A stretch of DNA of 64,000 nucleotides. Source: Primula veris. Lineage: Eukaryota > Streptophyta > Magnoliopsida > Ericales > Primulaceae. The stretch lies in NCBI GenBank assembly GCA_963682055.1, contig OY821749.1:34045631-34109630 (forward strand). The letters run 5' to 3'. Positions 46,724-60,617 of the stretch are shown piece by piece; the first letter of the stretch is position 1; every line of letters begins with the position of its first letter. The translations under genes and the position numbers were made by a program. The notes below the pieces were generated by a model. It was given only the letters and a program-made list of their open reading frames with translations, was not told the DNA's origin and made no database searches.

Positions 46724-49700
46724 CTCCCCCTTTGGACGTCTTGAATTCTTCGTCTTCATGCAGTCGATCTGAGTCGAGTTCATTCGCAGTGCTAAACACA
46801 TAAAAACCTTAGGGCCGGAAAACCCAGTGTGGGACAAAACCGGTACCTAGGAGAAACTGTGTAGCCGAATGATATAGGCCGAAATATCATGTAAGTAACT
46901 AACCACAAAACAGTGTGCCTCATCAAAACCTTGCCAGAGCAAACCCAATGGGAAAATCTCTGATCGAAGGAAAAAGAGTGCAACAATGGTAGTAGTAGGG
47001 GATCAACCACAAAACATGTGCCTCATCAAAACCTTGCTAGAGTAAACCCAGTGGGAAAAAATCTCTAGTCGAAGGACAAAAGAGTACACAGTGGTAAGAA
47101 GTATACAACAGGATACTCCCCCTAATTTCGGCAATCTTAAGTGAGATAAGATGGGAACGTGTCTCGCTAAAAACCTTGCCAAGGAAAACCCAGTGGGAAA
47201 AAAACCTTGGTCTAAGGACAAAAAGAGTACACGAGCATACGACTGGATGCTCCCCCTCACTTGCACACGACAGGGTGCGAAGATTTCGACTAAGTAGTAA
47301 TTAGTGCAATAAGCATTCACCTGGATGCTCCCCCTCACTTGCACACGACTGGGTGCAAAGATTTCATATTCCAAGAAAGAGTACGAGCATTCGACTGGAT
47401 GCCTCATTTACTTACATACGACTGGATGCAAGAAAATCTAACATGGAATAGAACGAGCATTCAACTGGATGCTCTTAAACTTCATTTGTGAAGATTAATT
47501 TCGGCGAGAAACGCTAAATAGCATAATGTAGTCATGCCTCTCTTGATCAATAACAACAAGTTGTCTTCTATGACAAGTGTTTTATCTGGATCGTGAGACA
47601 GAACATATGTAATTCAAATATGACTAATACTAGCTCGAAGTCATATACACTCTCTAGTCGTCTCATAGAGCACGAATAGATCAGAGTGATTCACTTGGAG
47701 TCATTCCAAGACCTCCAAGATGTCGCCTTATTCCTAATGGTAAAGACATACCATGTTAGGAATATCCCTTATGCGGGTCTGATAAGTAACCGGCATCGGT
47801 ATAACCGAAAAAGGGTTGCGTTAATTCGAGTACCGAAGGGGGTAGGTACACTCGATGACGCAAATGGGATAAACTAGCCCACTTCCAAAATTACCATAAG
47901 GTAAGGGAATGTGTCTTTAGTGCCATTTCGATGGCAGCGTGTTAGCGCGATGTTGTGTCGAGCTATACCATTCACAACATACGAGATGTTCGTCCTAGCA
48001 CATTAGACCAAGTACAATAATGCGCTTATTGTACTTAGATATGAACATCATGGTTCAATATCTCTTCATCGTCACATCAGGGACGGAATGGGTCTATATC
48101 AATGTCTAGTGATCGAACGATCATGGGAGAATCTGACGACTTAGCGTCATGATGAATACAACGTCATAACACCTTCTGGGTGTAGTCTGAATCATGGACT
48201 TAGATTCAATCTTTACGGGAGTCGATCATCAGGCCGAGTCACTACCGTTTCTTCCCAAGATCCTTCATCTCGAAGGCAAATCCAAAAATGGATCGCGTAA
48301 TAAAACACGCAAGGGCATAATACTTGTTCAAGTATCCCAAGCTAATCAAGTACTCACTTAGGCGGTATACCACATCCGCTCGGATTATATTAATCCATAT
48401 AGTGAACGTCTCAGTTAATTGAGATCATGTTCCGTGGTCAAGAACTACTTGATTTAACCATTATGAAGTCACACAGGGACCTTCATCTATATCTCTTTGT
48501 CTAAATCCCCATAGAGATAAAACAGTGACCACAATCACATACTGCATAATCAGTTTTTGGGAAACTACTAAACTGATAAAGTAGGGGATCGTTATAACGT
48601 CCATTACGAGGAAATAACCCATCTCGTAACCAATTCCAAGATGTGAGAGAAGCCTTGCGCTACTAGGCGAGCATTCTACAATCTCATTATTCTCATCACT
48701 TTTCCTTACGAATAACCAAATAAACAAACTAGTTTAACATTGGTGGCGTTGGAGCTACAGGTCCGAACACACTTTCGCTAAGGAGTCTACTTGGATTGCA
48801 AGTTTCCATTAGTACAGTCTATTCTACGTTGACTTCAGGCAACGGTACATGGTTCCCTATCATAATTTGTTCATATTATCAGTCGTCACCGAATATATGA
48901 ACAAGTAATCAATGACAGTCTCGTTTCGCTTCAATATCGTCTAAGATATCATGATCGACAGATATTTCGAGATTCTTAGGATGAGGAGGAAATCACACAT
49001 CTCCTTGATCCTTTATAATCTCGTGCGACAAACGAGTTTCAGTTCACCACCTCTGGGGCTGAACGAATTAAGAACCGGTCAACTTCCTCATATCTTAGGA
49101 AGGACGACAGACTGACGGCCGACGGCAGCGTCCTTTGCTTGGCGGGTTCGGCCAAAGCAACGTGTTACGACAGGAACACGGCATCCGACAGGGACGTCTA
49201 TCCTTGCAAGCATTTTGCAGCTGGTATAAATGATCTCGTGACATCTCATAAAGTCATTAAATGCGTCTGGTATTTAGTTAGACTTGAGGGAGTCTATGCA
49301 CTTACTTATCACTAAGTGCAGTTTTGGGGATCAAGCTAAGACTGAGTGGGTTATGCCACGTTACTTCACGTCGTTCCTTATCAACGGTAACGTGCAAATC
49401 TCCCCCTAACGACGGGGAGAACAGTCTTAGCGATGTCACTTTCGCATATCATGCGGTAAAGAGATCGCTTGCCAAGGTTACTCTATCAAATGATAGGCAG
49501 GAGATTCATAATCGACTTATGTCCCCTTCAGAGGTCCATATTTTGAACGCTAGAACGGCTCAATCAAAATATTAATTAATCACTCTAAACACGCGTTATT
49601 ATGAGACTTCTGGCTCATAACCAGTAACCAGCTGGTACGCATATGGTGTTTGAGTGTCTATGGGCCTCATAACGGACCAATGCAGCAAAATAGCATAACC

Positions 49701-52260
49701 CACACGGAAATATAAATCTTGGTGCGCAAGACCAAGATGTGCGTGCAATCATTTGCAGTCGCATCAACAAACTTTCCGTGAGTCCATTTGGGTCTGAACA
49801 TAATCGGCAGGATGTTCAATTTGAATTTCCAAACTCAAGTAATTCAAATCGAAATTTCGATTATTACTCTTCGGAATTATCAAGTCGACTAGACTTTTCA
49901 GGATAATCCGGATCATGAGCCATCAACTTAATGATAGGGCTAAAAGTTTGGGAAATGCTGCATTTCTGTGGACAACAATAAAATGTGACCTTATTGTCGA
50001 TGCATCAACCATAACCATTTATATTTATGGTCCGTTTTATGGTTGGATAAGTCCACAATAACTCCTTCAATTCTTTACCAGAATTCTACGAGTTCATTTC
50101 GTGATCTTTACACATACTAGTCTTTCAAAGTGAGCATTAGTGGCATGAATTTCGGATTAATCGCGAAATATATTCTTAGAGAGAATCCAAATGCTATGCG
50201 ATTATAAATCAAGCATCGTCTTTTGACCCGGGAATATCTCATCCGGTCAATGCCATAATATCAAAATGCTCTTATCAATCGACGACAGGCGAATGATAGT
50301 ACAGACAATCATGTCTTAGCATCTAAATCATTTATCATTCGACGACAGGCGAAATGATAAGGTAACTTTGAATGCTTTAAAGAATGTGGTAGCAACCACT
50401 TGAAAGACATTTCAACTCCTCTAAAATACGTTTTTGAGTGGAGGCTATGTAAAGAAATTTCATTTCTTTCATGAGCTATTACCAGATAACACTGGTTTTC
50501 TCGAATATTTTATAACTCAACAAGGTACGACAGGACCTGCATGAGTATAACGCCTCATATTTGACAAATCAATTTGGCTTTACCAAAGATTTCGATTTTG
50601 GAACGGCAGGTCCAGAATCGTTGTCACTGAGTGCTCTTTTAGGCAAGTAGTTGGTGAAATTATATGGTACACTGTTACCCACTATTTCCAAAAAACCAAC
50701 TACACCACAAGTATTGCCTAAAATTTCATAATTTAAAGTTTGGTCACATTTGTCAAAGGAATTTGCTCAAAAAACACTTTAAATTATTTCGAGAAATTTC
50801 ATAAACAGGCAAACCATAATCCAAAAGTATGTCCAAATGGAAAAATAATAATCCAAATGGAAAAACATAATCCAGATGAGCGAAAAAATGGCTCAATGAT
50901 TTATCAAAATCAATAAAGAAAGGTGTCAAACTCATTTGAGCCACAAAATCGGGGGTCTCAAGAGTTTCCTTTCAATTAGCTTTAACCACATTAGCATCGG
51001 TTTTTCCACCTTTATAATAGTTGTGAACTATTTAAGGAGTAACCGTGCATGACCGTTGTCTTTATAGCATAGAGTTGGCTCCTTGAGCATCATCTCTTAC
51101 TTTGTGACAACGGCCCATATTGTTCCTTTCAATTACTGTCTTGGAGCCACAAGTTTTCGATTTTGACGATTGTCTAAAATCTCCCTTGGCTAGGCGATTC
51201 ATCGGGATCGCCACAGTTCGAGACAAATAACACTTTTCTCGGTTCTCGATTCGTGGAAAAAAATGTACACGAAGAGCATTAATATCAGGCAAACAATTCG
51301 CCATTGACCCAATAGGATTAAAACTACTCACCGGGGTAATTTTCTTATCCAATAACAGATGGGCGATAAAAGGAACATGGTGAATATAAATTCACGATAC
51401 TGCTTATGGAATGCAATTTCCAAGCTAGTATTTTGGTGAAGGATTGCTCCAATATGTCAATTTCAGACATTTGTTCACCATAGACGTCATCACGTCTCAA
51501 ATGTGGCGGCGGAATAAAATCAACGCCTTAGCATTCATCTCGAGGGTAACAACAAACTCGTGTTTTACTCATCAAAGATGACATCCAAATAATTTGGGTA
51601 TCACATGCTCACACATCAGGGTGACTAACATGTGGTGACGGAATAACATCAACGTCTAAACAGTCATTTCGCAAGTATGTTTTGCGATTTTTCTCATCAT
51701 AGATGGCATCCAACATGTGTTGGGAGTTCTGGATTATTTTTCATATAAAACGACTGGTTTATATGTTTATGGTTTGCACAAGCACAAACTTTAATTTCGA
51801 AACGACAGGTTCGAAAATAGTTTTGCTTTTAATGTGAATTGGTTCTCATTGATCGAACGACGGGTCGATACTGAGACACCAATTCGGCGAAACATACATC
51901 ACTATATAAACACATTCGGGGAAATTATTATTTAGTCAACCCCTTTCGGTAGCTCTACTTGAAAAACGACCAGGAAAGACGGTGAGGGTGGAGGGCACGA
52001 ATGCCACTTAAAACCCGACCTCATTAGGATATCGACTTCCGCCTATATCTTTCCTAGACATCGTATCCAAATAGGTGAGCCTAGTTGGGGAAGGTTCATA
52101 ATTTTTCCAACTTAAATGTGAAAATATATGATTTCGCAAATTATCATATCATAAACATGGCAATAAATTAAATATAGATTGTACCTGTCTATATTAACCA
52201 TATATATATAAACATGCAGTAAATATATTTTAGGTATCTAATCATGCAGTAGATTTGGTG

Positions 52261-52540
52261 TTATAAACAAATCAATTTAAGATTATCAATCAATCTATAA
52301 AGATTCTAACATATCAAATCAAATCTATTTAAGATTATCAATCTATCCATAAAGATTCTAACATATCAAATCAAATCTATTTAAGATTATCAATCAATTT
52401 ATGAAGATTCTAACATATCAAATCAAATCTATTTAAGATTATCAATCAATTCATGAAGATTCTAACATATCAAATCAAATCTATTTAAGATTATCAATCA
52501 ATTCATGAAGATTCTAACATATCAAATCAAATCTATTTAA
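52261..52540. repeat. 52-bp minisatellite in Copia B, five copies
   Basis: Reverse complement of the Copia A array, with units ending CATGAAGATTCTAACAT. Five copies, the last ending abruptly at about 52540. Confidence 0.9.
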
Positions 52541-53146
52541 GCGTTATTACAGCTTCAGTCCATAATTTCAGACAAGTTTACAGCTTTCAGAGAATTACAA
52601 TTCAGTACATACGTTTCAGTTTGTTGCAGATTTAATCCGACAGATTAATACATGAGGTCAATACGTAAATTATGTACTTAATACTGGTATGCAATTCAAT
52701 TTATATGCGATTAACAAAGTTTTATATGCAGTAACGTGACAAATTCCATATTACCTCACAATATCAATTAGGTCCAGTAACGTGACAAACAAACATACAA
52801 ACAAGAACATCGAATTAGTTCCAGTAACGTGACAAACAAACATACTGTAATCATGCTATGTACAGTATAACATACAAACATGCAGGAAATTGTAATCATG
52901 CAATTTCATATGTACAGTACAACATACAAACAAGTACAGTACCATACAAACATGTAATTCGTGCATAGAACTATACAAACATGCAATATCAGTTTTTTTT
53001 TTTTAAAAATATTATATCCGGGTACCTTACGCACGGTATGTTGGTGAAGGTCGATATAACAAAAATTCTAATAAGACCCGGATAAACCTCAAGGTTTATT
53101 GAATCTATAATCCGTACTTCGATCTCCGAGAGTCGTGCTGATAACG

Positions 53147-53350
53147 TGTTGTAATACACTATTAGCTACGTATATAGGGAGACAGAAGTAGAGAGAGGGG
53201 AGAACAACATGATCTTTATTAATGAAGGAATATGTGAATGAATGTAAAATACAAGACCCCTAGCCCTCTTTATATAGATAGAGGGGTAGGGTTACAAGCC
53301 CAACTTGGGCCCATAAAGTATAAGCCCATGAGTCCAATAATCTCACAACA
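53147..53350 (-). repeat. 5' LTR of Copia B
   Basis: 204 bp that look identical to 46520-46723, followed on the plus strand by ATAAC. Confidence 0.95.
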
Positions 53351-53355
53351 ATAAC

Positions 53356-54109
53356 AATGTTTTTTTTTTCTTTTTCTTTTCATAGATGTAAACTACTGAA
53401 TCGAAGGCCATAGATACACCTAACTGAAACTGAAGTTGTAATTTTGGTGTTGAAAAGTAGAAAAAAACCCTAAATTGAGAAATATAAACATCGAGTGTCA
53501 TGTTTATATTTGTACACAGAGTCTTAAACACTAAACTTGAGTTTACTCATTAAAGAGTCTTACTGTTCATTTTTGTTTAAAAAGTTACTGATATACTTTA
53601 ATAGAAAGCTAATGCAGTAAAAAAAAACACATTATAATTTGGTAATCAAAGCTAAAAAAGGAATAAAGTAAAAATAGCAAGAAATGTACGTTTGTGTCCC
53701 AGTTAAGCCAGTAACGTAGGAGTATAAGGTAGCAAATTCGAAATTATTCGTCGTTAAAAGAGAAAGAGAGAGAGAGAGAGAGAGAGTAACATAACCCTCA
53801 ATCTTCTGATCTCTGGATAAATTATTTGTATTACTATAAATGAGAGAGCAGAGAGGAATAGAGAGAGAGAGAGAGAGAGAGATGGACTGTATTAAAAATA
53901 GAGATACTGTTATTTCTATTACTTACGGGAGTATATATTATTATCTCTAATTCTGATTTATCTCAGCCATCAGATGAATTCCAAGGGGATGTGATCGTGA
54001 CCACACACCTGTCCTATACTCCCACTATCTTCCCGCCAGTATTTCATTTAGAGGCAGTTACTTTTATTTTAATTACCGATTAAGACTTATGTACTTATGC
54101 CTTACACCA
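53356..54109. other. Spacer with GA microsatellites
   Basis: AT-rich. (GA)n at about 53761-53788 and 53861-53882. No gene seen. Confidence 0.6.
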
Positions 54110-55300
54110 TTTTTACCATTTTTTTCTCTCATGATTTTGTAACCTATGCACACGCTTTTAATGAGATTTTATATTTCTTGGATATATGACCTATACTACC
54201 TGCTTTTTACCGTTTTTCGTTTCTGTATTCTTTTAGATGATTTTGTGGCCTCACGTTTTTATTAATATTTTACATTGTCATTTATTTTTTGGACTTATGA
54301 CTTATAATACACGGTTTTTACTGTTTTTCGTTTCTATCATTTTTACATGATTTTATGGCCTATAGCTCATGCTTTTATTGATATTTTACATTGTCATTTT
54401 ATTTTTTTGATTTATGACTTATAGTACACAGTTTTTTTTGTTTTTTTTTACCGTTTTTCCTTTATACATTTTTTGCATGATTTTATGGACTATAGAACGC
54501 ACGCTTTTATCGAGATTTTACATTGTAATTTTTTTTCTTAAATTTATGACTTATAGTAGACGGTTTTTACCGATTCTTGTTTGTGTTTTTTTTCATGATT
54601 TTGTGGAATATAGCTCACGCTTTTATTGATATTTTAGTTTTTCTTGTTATTTATTATATTTATGGCCTATAGTACACACTTTTTTTTACCGTTTTATTCG
54701 TTTATGCCATTTTTTGCATGATTTTGTGGCCTATAGCACAATATTTTTATTGATATTTTACATTGTCATTTTATTTATTTGATTTATGGCTTATAGTACA
54801 CGGTTTTTACCGTATTTCGTTGATACATTTTTTTACATGATTTTATGGACTATATAGAGCACACGATTTTACTGAGCTTTTACATTGTCATTTTATTTCT
54901 TGCATTTACCATTTTTCGTTTGTACCCTTTTTGCATGATTTTGTAAAATATAGCTCACGTTTTTATTGATATTTTAGTTTGTTTTTTTCTTTCTTAGATT
55001 TATGGCCTATAGTATCCTATTTTTTACCATTTTATTCGTTTCTGTCATTTTTTTGCATGATTTTGTGGCATATATAACACACGCTTTTATTGATATTTTA
55101 TATTGTCATTTATTTCTTCGATTTATGGTTTACAATACACGGTTTTTACTGTTTTTCGTTTCTATCATTTTTTGTATAATTTTGTGGCATATAACACAAG
55201 CTTTTATTGGGATTTTTTATTGTCATTTTTTTATTAGATTTATGGCTTATAGTACACAGTTTTTATCGTTTTTCGTGTATGTTTTTTTTAATGATTAGTA
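54110..55300. repeat. AT-rich tandem repeat, block 1
   Basis: About ten diverged units of roughly 105-130 bp. The best markers are GCATGATTTTGTGGCCTATA, CACGCTTTTATTGATATTTT, ACATTGTCATTTTATTTCTT, GATTTATGGCTTATAGTACA and CGGTTTTTACCGTTTTTCGT. CATGATTTT occurs near 54130, 54345, 54475, 54593, 54717, 54836, 54934 and 55057. Open frames here are low-complexity artefacts. The last unit breaks off at TTTAATGAT near 55290. Confidence 0.85.
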
Positions 55301-57560
55301 CTCGAAACGATATTTTATCATGTTCGGTAAAACTCCTCTAATTAACATAAATTACAAATAGATAAAATACAAAAGACCAAAATAACTGATGAGGTTAAAA
55401 AATAAACAACCTCAGTCAAATAGATATATGTCTCTTTCCAAAATAACTGTCTTTTCAGTTTTCAGAATAAGTTATTCTCATCTTCATCTTTCTATATATA
55501 TATTTTTGATAGTAAACTTTACAATCTGAAACTTTACAATCTGAAACTCACTGGCAAAATACTTTAATTTATTTTTAATCAAATTTAATTAATTCTGTTT
55601 TTATTAGTAATATATTTGTAATTTTTTTTTATAAAAAATTTAGTGTAATTGAGGTTATTAAAAATGCACGCATTAATATGTATATATAGAGAGAGAATAT
55701 ATATATAGATACAGAAATGCCGACAATATGTACGACGACGAGTAGCAGTTGGACCCACTGGCGCGAGATGAGGACGGCGTTCCACATTTTTCGGAGGCCG
55801 CATACGGGTTTGGGACGGAGCATCCGTTGGATTTGGGTGAAGAATAAGAAGATAGATCGAACGATTTTTGTATATTAATTGGAGATATTGTTTTTTCGAG
55901 GGGATCCTATCCTATCCTATCCTATCCGCCAATGGAGACGGTTATTATTTATTATGGATTTGGTTATTTAATCTGTGTTATGTGTATGTAAATGGATTGT
56001 TATTATGTATTATTATTTATAATAGTAGATCTTAGAAGAAATTAGAACTTACACCAATAATTCATTCATAATGATGCACTTTTTTAATACATTTTTGTGA
56101 ATATTTGGTGACTTTTATTCCATGATTACTTGGATCTGAGGTTTTTTTATTATAGATTTAAAGCAATACCTTTAATTTATTTTTGAAAATCTTATTAGGG
56201 GAAAGTTAAATTGTGGCAGCGCAGCCTTTATATTAAGTTTTTCAATATTTATCTTTTCAAATATCCGATTGTTGCTAACCCATCTCCCCTTCTTTCCTTA
56301 TTGTTTTGTTTTATATTATTATTTTCCTATGCACGATAACACCCCCTCCGTTCTCATTTAATTGTCCATTACGAGACTACGGGCAATTTTGACCGGCTTA
56401 TAACTTGTATTAAAATTGTCGGAAAAACCGCTTTTGGTGAAAATGCTGTTTTTTTTGGTGAAAAGCTGCTTTTTTGTGCGGAAAAAACTGCTTTTTGGGG
56501 GAAAAACTACCAGCGAAAAAGCCGCTTTTTGGCAGAAAGAGCCCTTTTACAATTTTTATAATTTTATATTTTTTATGTATTTCTTTTGATTTTATAGAAT
56601 ACTTATATATACTTTTTATTTTTAATACTAGTTTTTTGAGTTTGTAGAGAGAGAAGTAGAGTGTTTTTAAAAAGGGGTAGCGATGGGGGATGTGAACTTA
56701 TGGAGGTAACTTGTGGTAAAAAAATTTGCTATACCTATAGGGAATTCCCCTAAAATCTATAAAACTAATATTCTGTTTTACCTTGACAGATAAGATTGCA
56801 CAGGCCAATGCATTTCTCTGCTAGATCCCGTCAAGGTTCTGTTCGCTGATTCTGTTCCGAGAAATGTATGTAGAGTATATTCTAATATGCACTTTGTCGG
56901 CTTGAAAACTAACTTACTCGTTACTTGATTTTTAAAATTTTAAATTACAAGTTGTTTGATCCTAATATAATGTTGACTTGCTGCTTCTTGTTTTGCTTCA
57001 TTTAAAATTAGTGACAAGTCTGATTTTTTATGTGTGTTTCTTAGTCCATTTCCTATAATTTTTGTAGAATTTTCATGGACAAAGATGTTTGAAGTTATAT
57101 CATCAATGACTATGTAATAACCTAGTTATGTAGTATATGCTTGTTTTAGTGCAACTTTTAAGCTCAAGATTTTCTCTTTTGCCTACAACTTGTACTTCAT
57201 TTTGTTGACTGCTTAAAACCTGATCTTTGTGTGTGTTGTTTGGCCTAGAAAAAGTTCAAACTTTTATGCTCAATTAAATAATAATTTTTTTCTTGCCTAT
57301 CACAATCCCGCTTATTTGCCTAAAAAAGTAAAAAGCCAAACGATCTTGAATGAAGTCTACCGGCACTGCCATTCTTACTAGTGCATGTCCCTGTTGTGTA
57401 AGAATTATATAGAGGCACATTGTTTATGAACCATTTTTTTAACATTGTTTTCTGTTTTTTTTTTAGTTCAGAGAAACAATGTAATTTGTATTGGTGTTCA
57501 TTTGACCATTTGCAGTTTGATGGTAATAACAATGCTGAAAAAATACTTATGGTTTTACAG
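55301..57560. other. Inter-array segment, left part
   Basis: Mostly AT-rich. Holds a 120-bp GC-richer island at 55718-55845 that I cannot identify, (TATCC)n at 55904-55927, and a Stowaway half-element at 56345-56420 (CTCCGTTCTCATTTAATTGT, then GACCGGCTTATAACTTGTAT, as in the MITE at 43104). No right end was found. Confidence 0.55.
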
Positions 57561-57630
57561 GTATGTGGCCAGTGAATTGGCAACTGATATTGCTGTGAGG
57601 GTTGGGGAAACAAAGTTTCATCTACATGAG
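57561..57630 (+). pseudogene. NPY/NPH3-like BTB exon fragment
   Basis: A 70-bp exon-like piece between TTTTACAG and GAG/GTATGA reads YVASELATDIAVRVGETKFH LHE in frame. This resembles the start of the BTB domain of NPY-type NPH3 proteins (phototropism and auxin transport). The usual continuation (FPLLSKS-like) does not follow, so it is truncated. Confidence 0.5.
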
Positions 57631-60617
57631 GTATGATTTGAAATCATGAAGGAAAATCCTTCAGTGTTGTTCCTTTATCACTATTATCATGTTTATGTAT
57701 CTACCAATTTATAAAGAATCTTACATGGTTGATTGGTGGTGCTTATAGTCCTATATTTTAAGGTCGAAAGAAATACAAAAATCAATACTAAACCATAGTT
57801 GATTGCCGATAATAATTAAACTGCTGGCTGTTTTAACCCACCAAGCCTTAGTAGTAATAAGTGGCAATAAATCATTTTAGAGAGAGACAAAAAAAGCCTA
57901 AATCGTTTATGGGTGATCGGAAATTACATTCTCTCCCTCTCTCTAAAAACATACTCCTAATATATATATATATAGAGAGAGAGACATTGATTCATACAGA
58001 AGATCTATCCAACCAAATTCAAATAATAAGGTCTTGACTCTTAATATTTTTTAATGTCTTGGTTAAATAATACTCATTATTATTAGTATTATTATATGTA
58101 CAAATATCAATTACTATATGTTTTTTTTTTAATTATGGGAGATTTTTTCATTCTAGTCAAATGGAGAGGGGTCCCGATCTCTGACAAAGAGTGAATTTCC
58201 CCCCAGATATTACATGTTTTCCTATCTTTATTAACTGCAACTTAACTAAGCCTTCATATTCTTCCTATCAAGATTCTGCTCTTAAAGCGAGATATTCTTA
58301 TAGTGTATGCTGGCACCTACTTTTCAAGTTTATTGTTGCTTTCCGCTCTTGGCTGTTTAAGTTTGTGTTATTTTAAAAATGACAGGACATGCACAACAGT
58401 TTCTTGGACTTTTTGCATATTCCATGAGAAGGTAGGTTCTACTTGTGTCGCCAAGTTTTTTTATTTTTGCTTTTTAGGCTCTGTTTGATTCATAGTAAAA
58501 TATTTTCTAAAAAGTAGGTTCTATGAAAATGTGTTTTCAGGGAAAAAAAATTCATTTGGATATTTATTTACATTTTCTTTTAACGAATTTTAGTAATTGC
58601 GTATAAGGTTTGTTGGTTGCAACGTTTAAACTCAATAAGTTGCACTGCATTGAGATGCTGGCTTAAAAGATGGGTTTTTTAACATCTACCTTAAAAAAAA
58701 TCTGCACTGAAACAAACCCCAATTTTTAGCATGTATTTATTAAAAGAAAATTTGGCATGTGTTAGATTCCGTCTAAAAACTCAAAGTTGATTTTCAAATC
58801 TTCAATAGGGCAAAGTCTCAAATCTACAATTTCTCGCTTTTTTCTTGGGCTGATGATACCCCTTTTGCGGACAAGTTGTTTTTCTCTTTCTTCAACAATT
58901 TGCGTAAATTAGCATTCAAATGGATGTATAGGAATCCCCACGGATTAGTTTGGAAACACTTCCCCGTTCCCGACCCAAACTTGTGAAATATCTTACTATC
59001 ACCCTCACAATGCTGGTTTCGGAAAAAAAGGTTTCCCTTTGAATTCTTTTTCTTGACTGTTTGACGCATGTTATGTAGTTTTATCATTTACTTTTTTAGT
59101 TGGACGACCAAATGCAGTCCAAATATTAAGATAACACTAAGTTGTAACCAAATGTTATCCAGATTTTGAGCAAAACAACAAAGCATTTGATGTGGCCAAC
59201 CAAGAGTAGCTCTTCTTGTGCGCAATAAAATACAAAACTGAGCCTAAAAGAAACAACCAACTAAGTCCTGAATAAACTAGAAGTTGCAACTGGATGAGGC
59301 CTGAATAAGCTTAAAGAATGAGGCCTGAATTAGCTTTATTCAAAAGAATTTATCCTCTATAGGTTGTCTCTCTTAGTCTCTTAGGAATTTATCTCAGGGT
59401 TATACAATTTCATGTGTTGTTTTTCTAAATATATACTGAAATATAGTAAATTAATTTGATATAACGAGGTTTTTATCTCGCCTTACGTTTAGTTTGTGAA
59501 GAAAGAATTTATATACTGACCAAATAATATCTATCCTCTAGGTTGTATCTCTTATTAATCAATCTCAGGGTTTTACTATTTCATGTGCTTATCTAGATAA
59601 ATACTGAAATATTAAAGATTAACCCTGATAGAACTACGTTTTTATTTAACTTTCAAGCTTTTCCTTTGCGATTCCCTCAACAGTGAAACTGTTAAATTTG
59701 GCCATGTCACTTTCTTCTGCAACCGCTCTGGTTATTTCGAAACTGAGATGGAATTCCATTCAACGTTCAACCAAAGATGAAGCCGTGCAAATAGCTGAAT
59801 TCCAGTCAGGTTATTTATGAATTCGAGTCACTTCTCAAATCAACTATAAAAATTTGTACCTATGTCATATACTCACTTTCTACCCAACCGCGATATGGTG
59901 GGCCATACAAGTGACATTAATGCCACGGTTGTGGCTTGCAAGGCGGCTGATGAAGCTGTCAAGGTATGCTAATTGGATGCCATATAATTGCAAATTTATA
60001 TGTTTTGTTGGATTATATATTAGAGGTATACTTGTAAATTCATTAGTTTGTTTCTCATGTGCTTGGTGAAAAAAATTGTATGCTTTTTGTACTTGGAGTA
60101 AAGAACACTGATTAGTTCAAGTATAAAATAGATGAGAATTAGGAGTATTTATCTGAAAGAAGTATGTTATATTAAACTTCAAGAAAGTAAAAACAATAAA
60201 AAATATGTAAATATATTTTTGGTTGCTACACTTTTTGTTAGGTTAAGAAACTATGCTAGATATTTTAGGAGTTGACTAAAATTCTGAATTTCATGTTTTA
60301 GACACCAATCTGCCAAAAATTCTTGCATCTGGTTTAGATTGTGAATTTTGATAGGTTGGTATAGTAATTTTTGATTAATCAATGTTGATAGGATAGTGTA
60401 CACAAGTGATATTTTTCTGTATTATCCTGCACATACAAGCCCACGTGAGGAGTGAGCACTGCAACTTGTAGGTTCCTTTAAGAGTACCTTTTGTTGCTAA
60501 TATCCGCCTGGGATGTTTAAGAAGATTAGAGATAAGAGCCTTCGATTTTTGTAGAAAGTACTTTAGTGTGCTAATCATCATATCCATGTATAACTTTTTA
60601 CATTTTTTTGTTCTTAG
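57631..60617. other. Inter-array segment, middle part
   Basis: AT-rich with two short exon-like stretches of unknown origin: about 59685-59779 (after CAACAG, reads ETVKFGHVTFFCNRSGYF) and about 59894-59963 (reads DMVGHTSDINATVVACKAAD and ends at donor GTATGC). I do not recognise either. Confidence 0.4.

Larger units (their letters stand above)
46520..53350 (-). mobile_element. Copia retrotransposon B, coding-dead, inverted to A
   Basis: 6831 bp, read on the minus strand. LTRs of 204 bp at 46520-46723 and 53147-53350 look identical, and the target duplication is ATAAC (46515-46519 and 53351-53355). PBS region on the minus strand is CGTTATCAGCACGA, and the polypurine tract is AAAGGGGGAG. The body is highly similar to Copia A over most of its length and carries the same kind of breaks, for example stops right after QLVTGYEPEVS. 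No long open frame remains. Its 52-bp minisatellite has five copies. Confidence 0.9.

Noticed and set aside
54414..55298. Phe/Ile-rich frames that look like membrane proteins
   Set aside because: They run through the AT-rich tandem repeat and have no conserved organisation.
55718..55845. GC-richer island as a coding exon
   Set aside because: Short frames exist on both strands, but none resembles a family that I know, and no splice partner was found.
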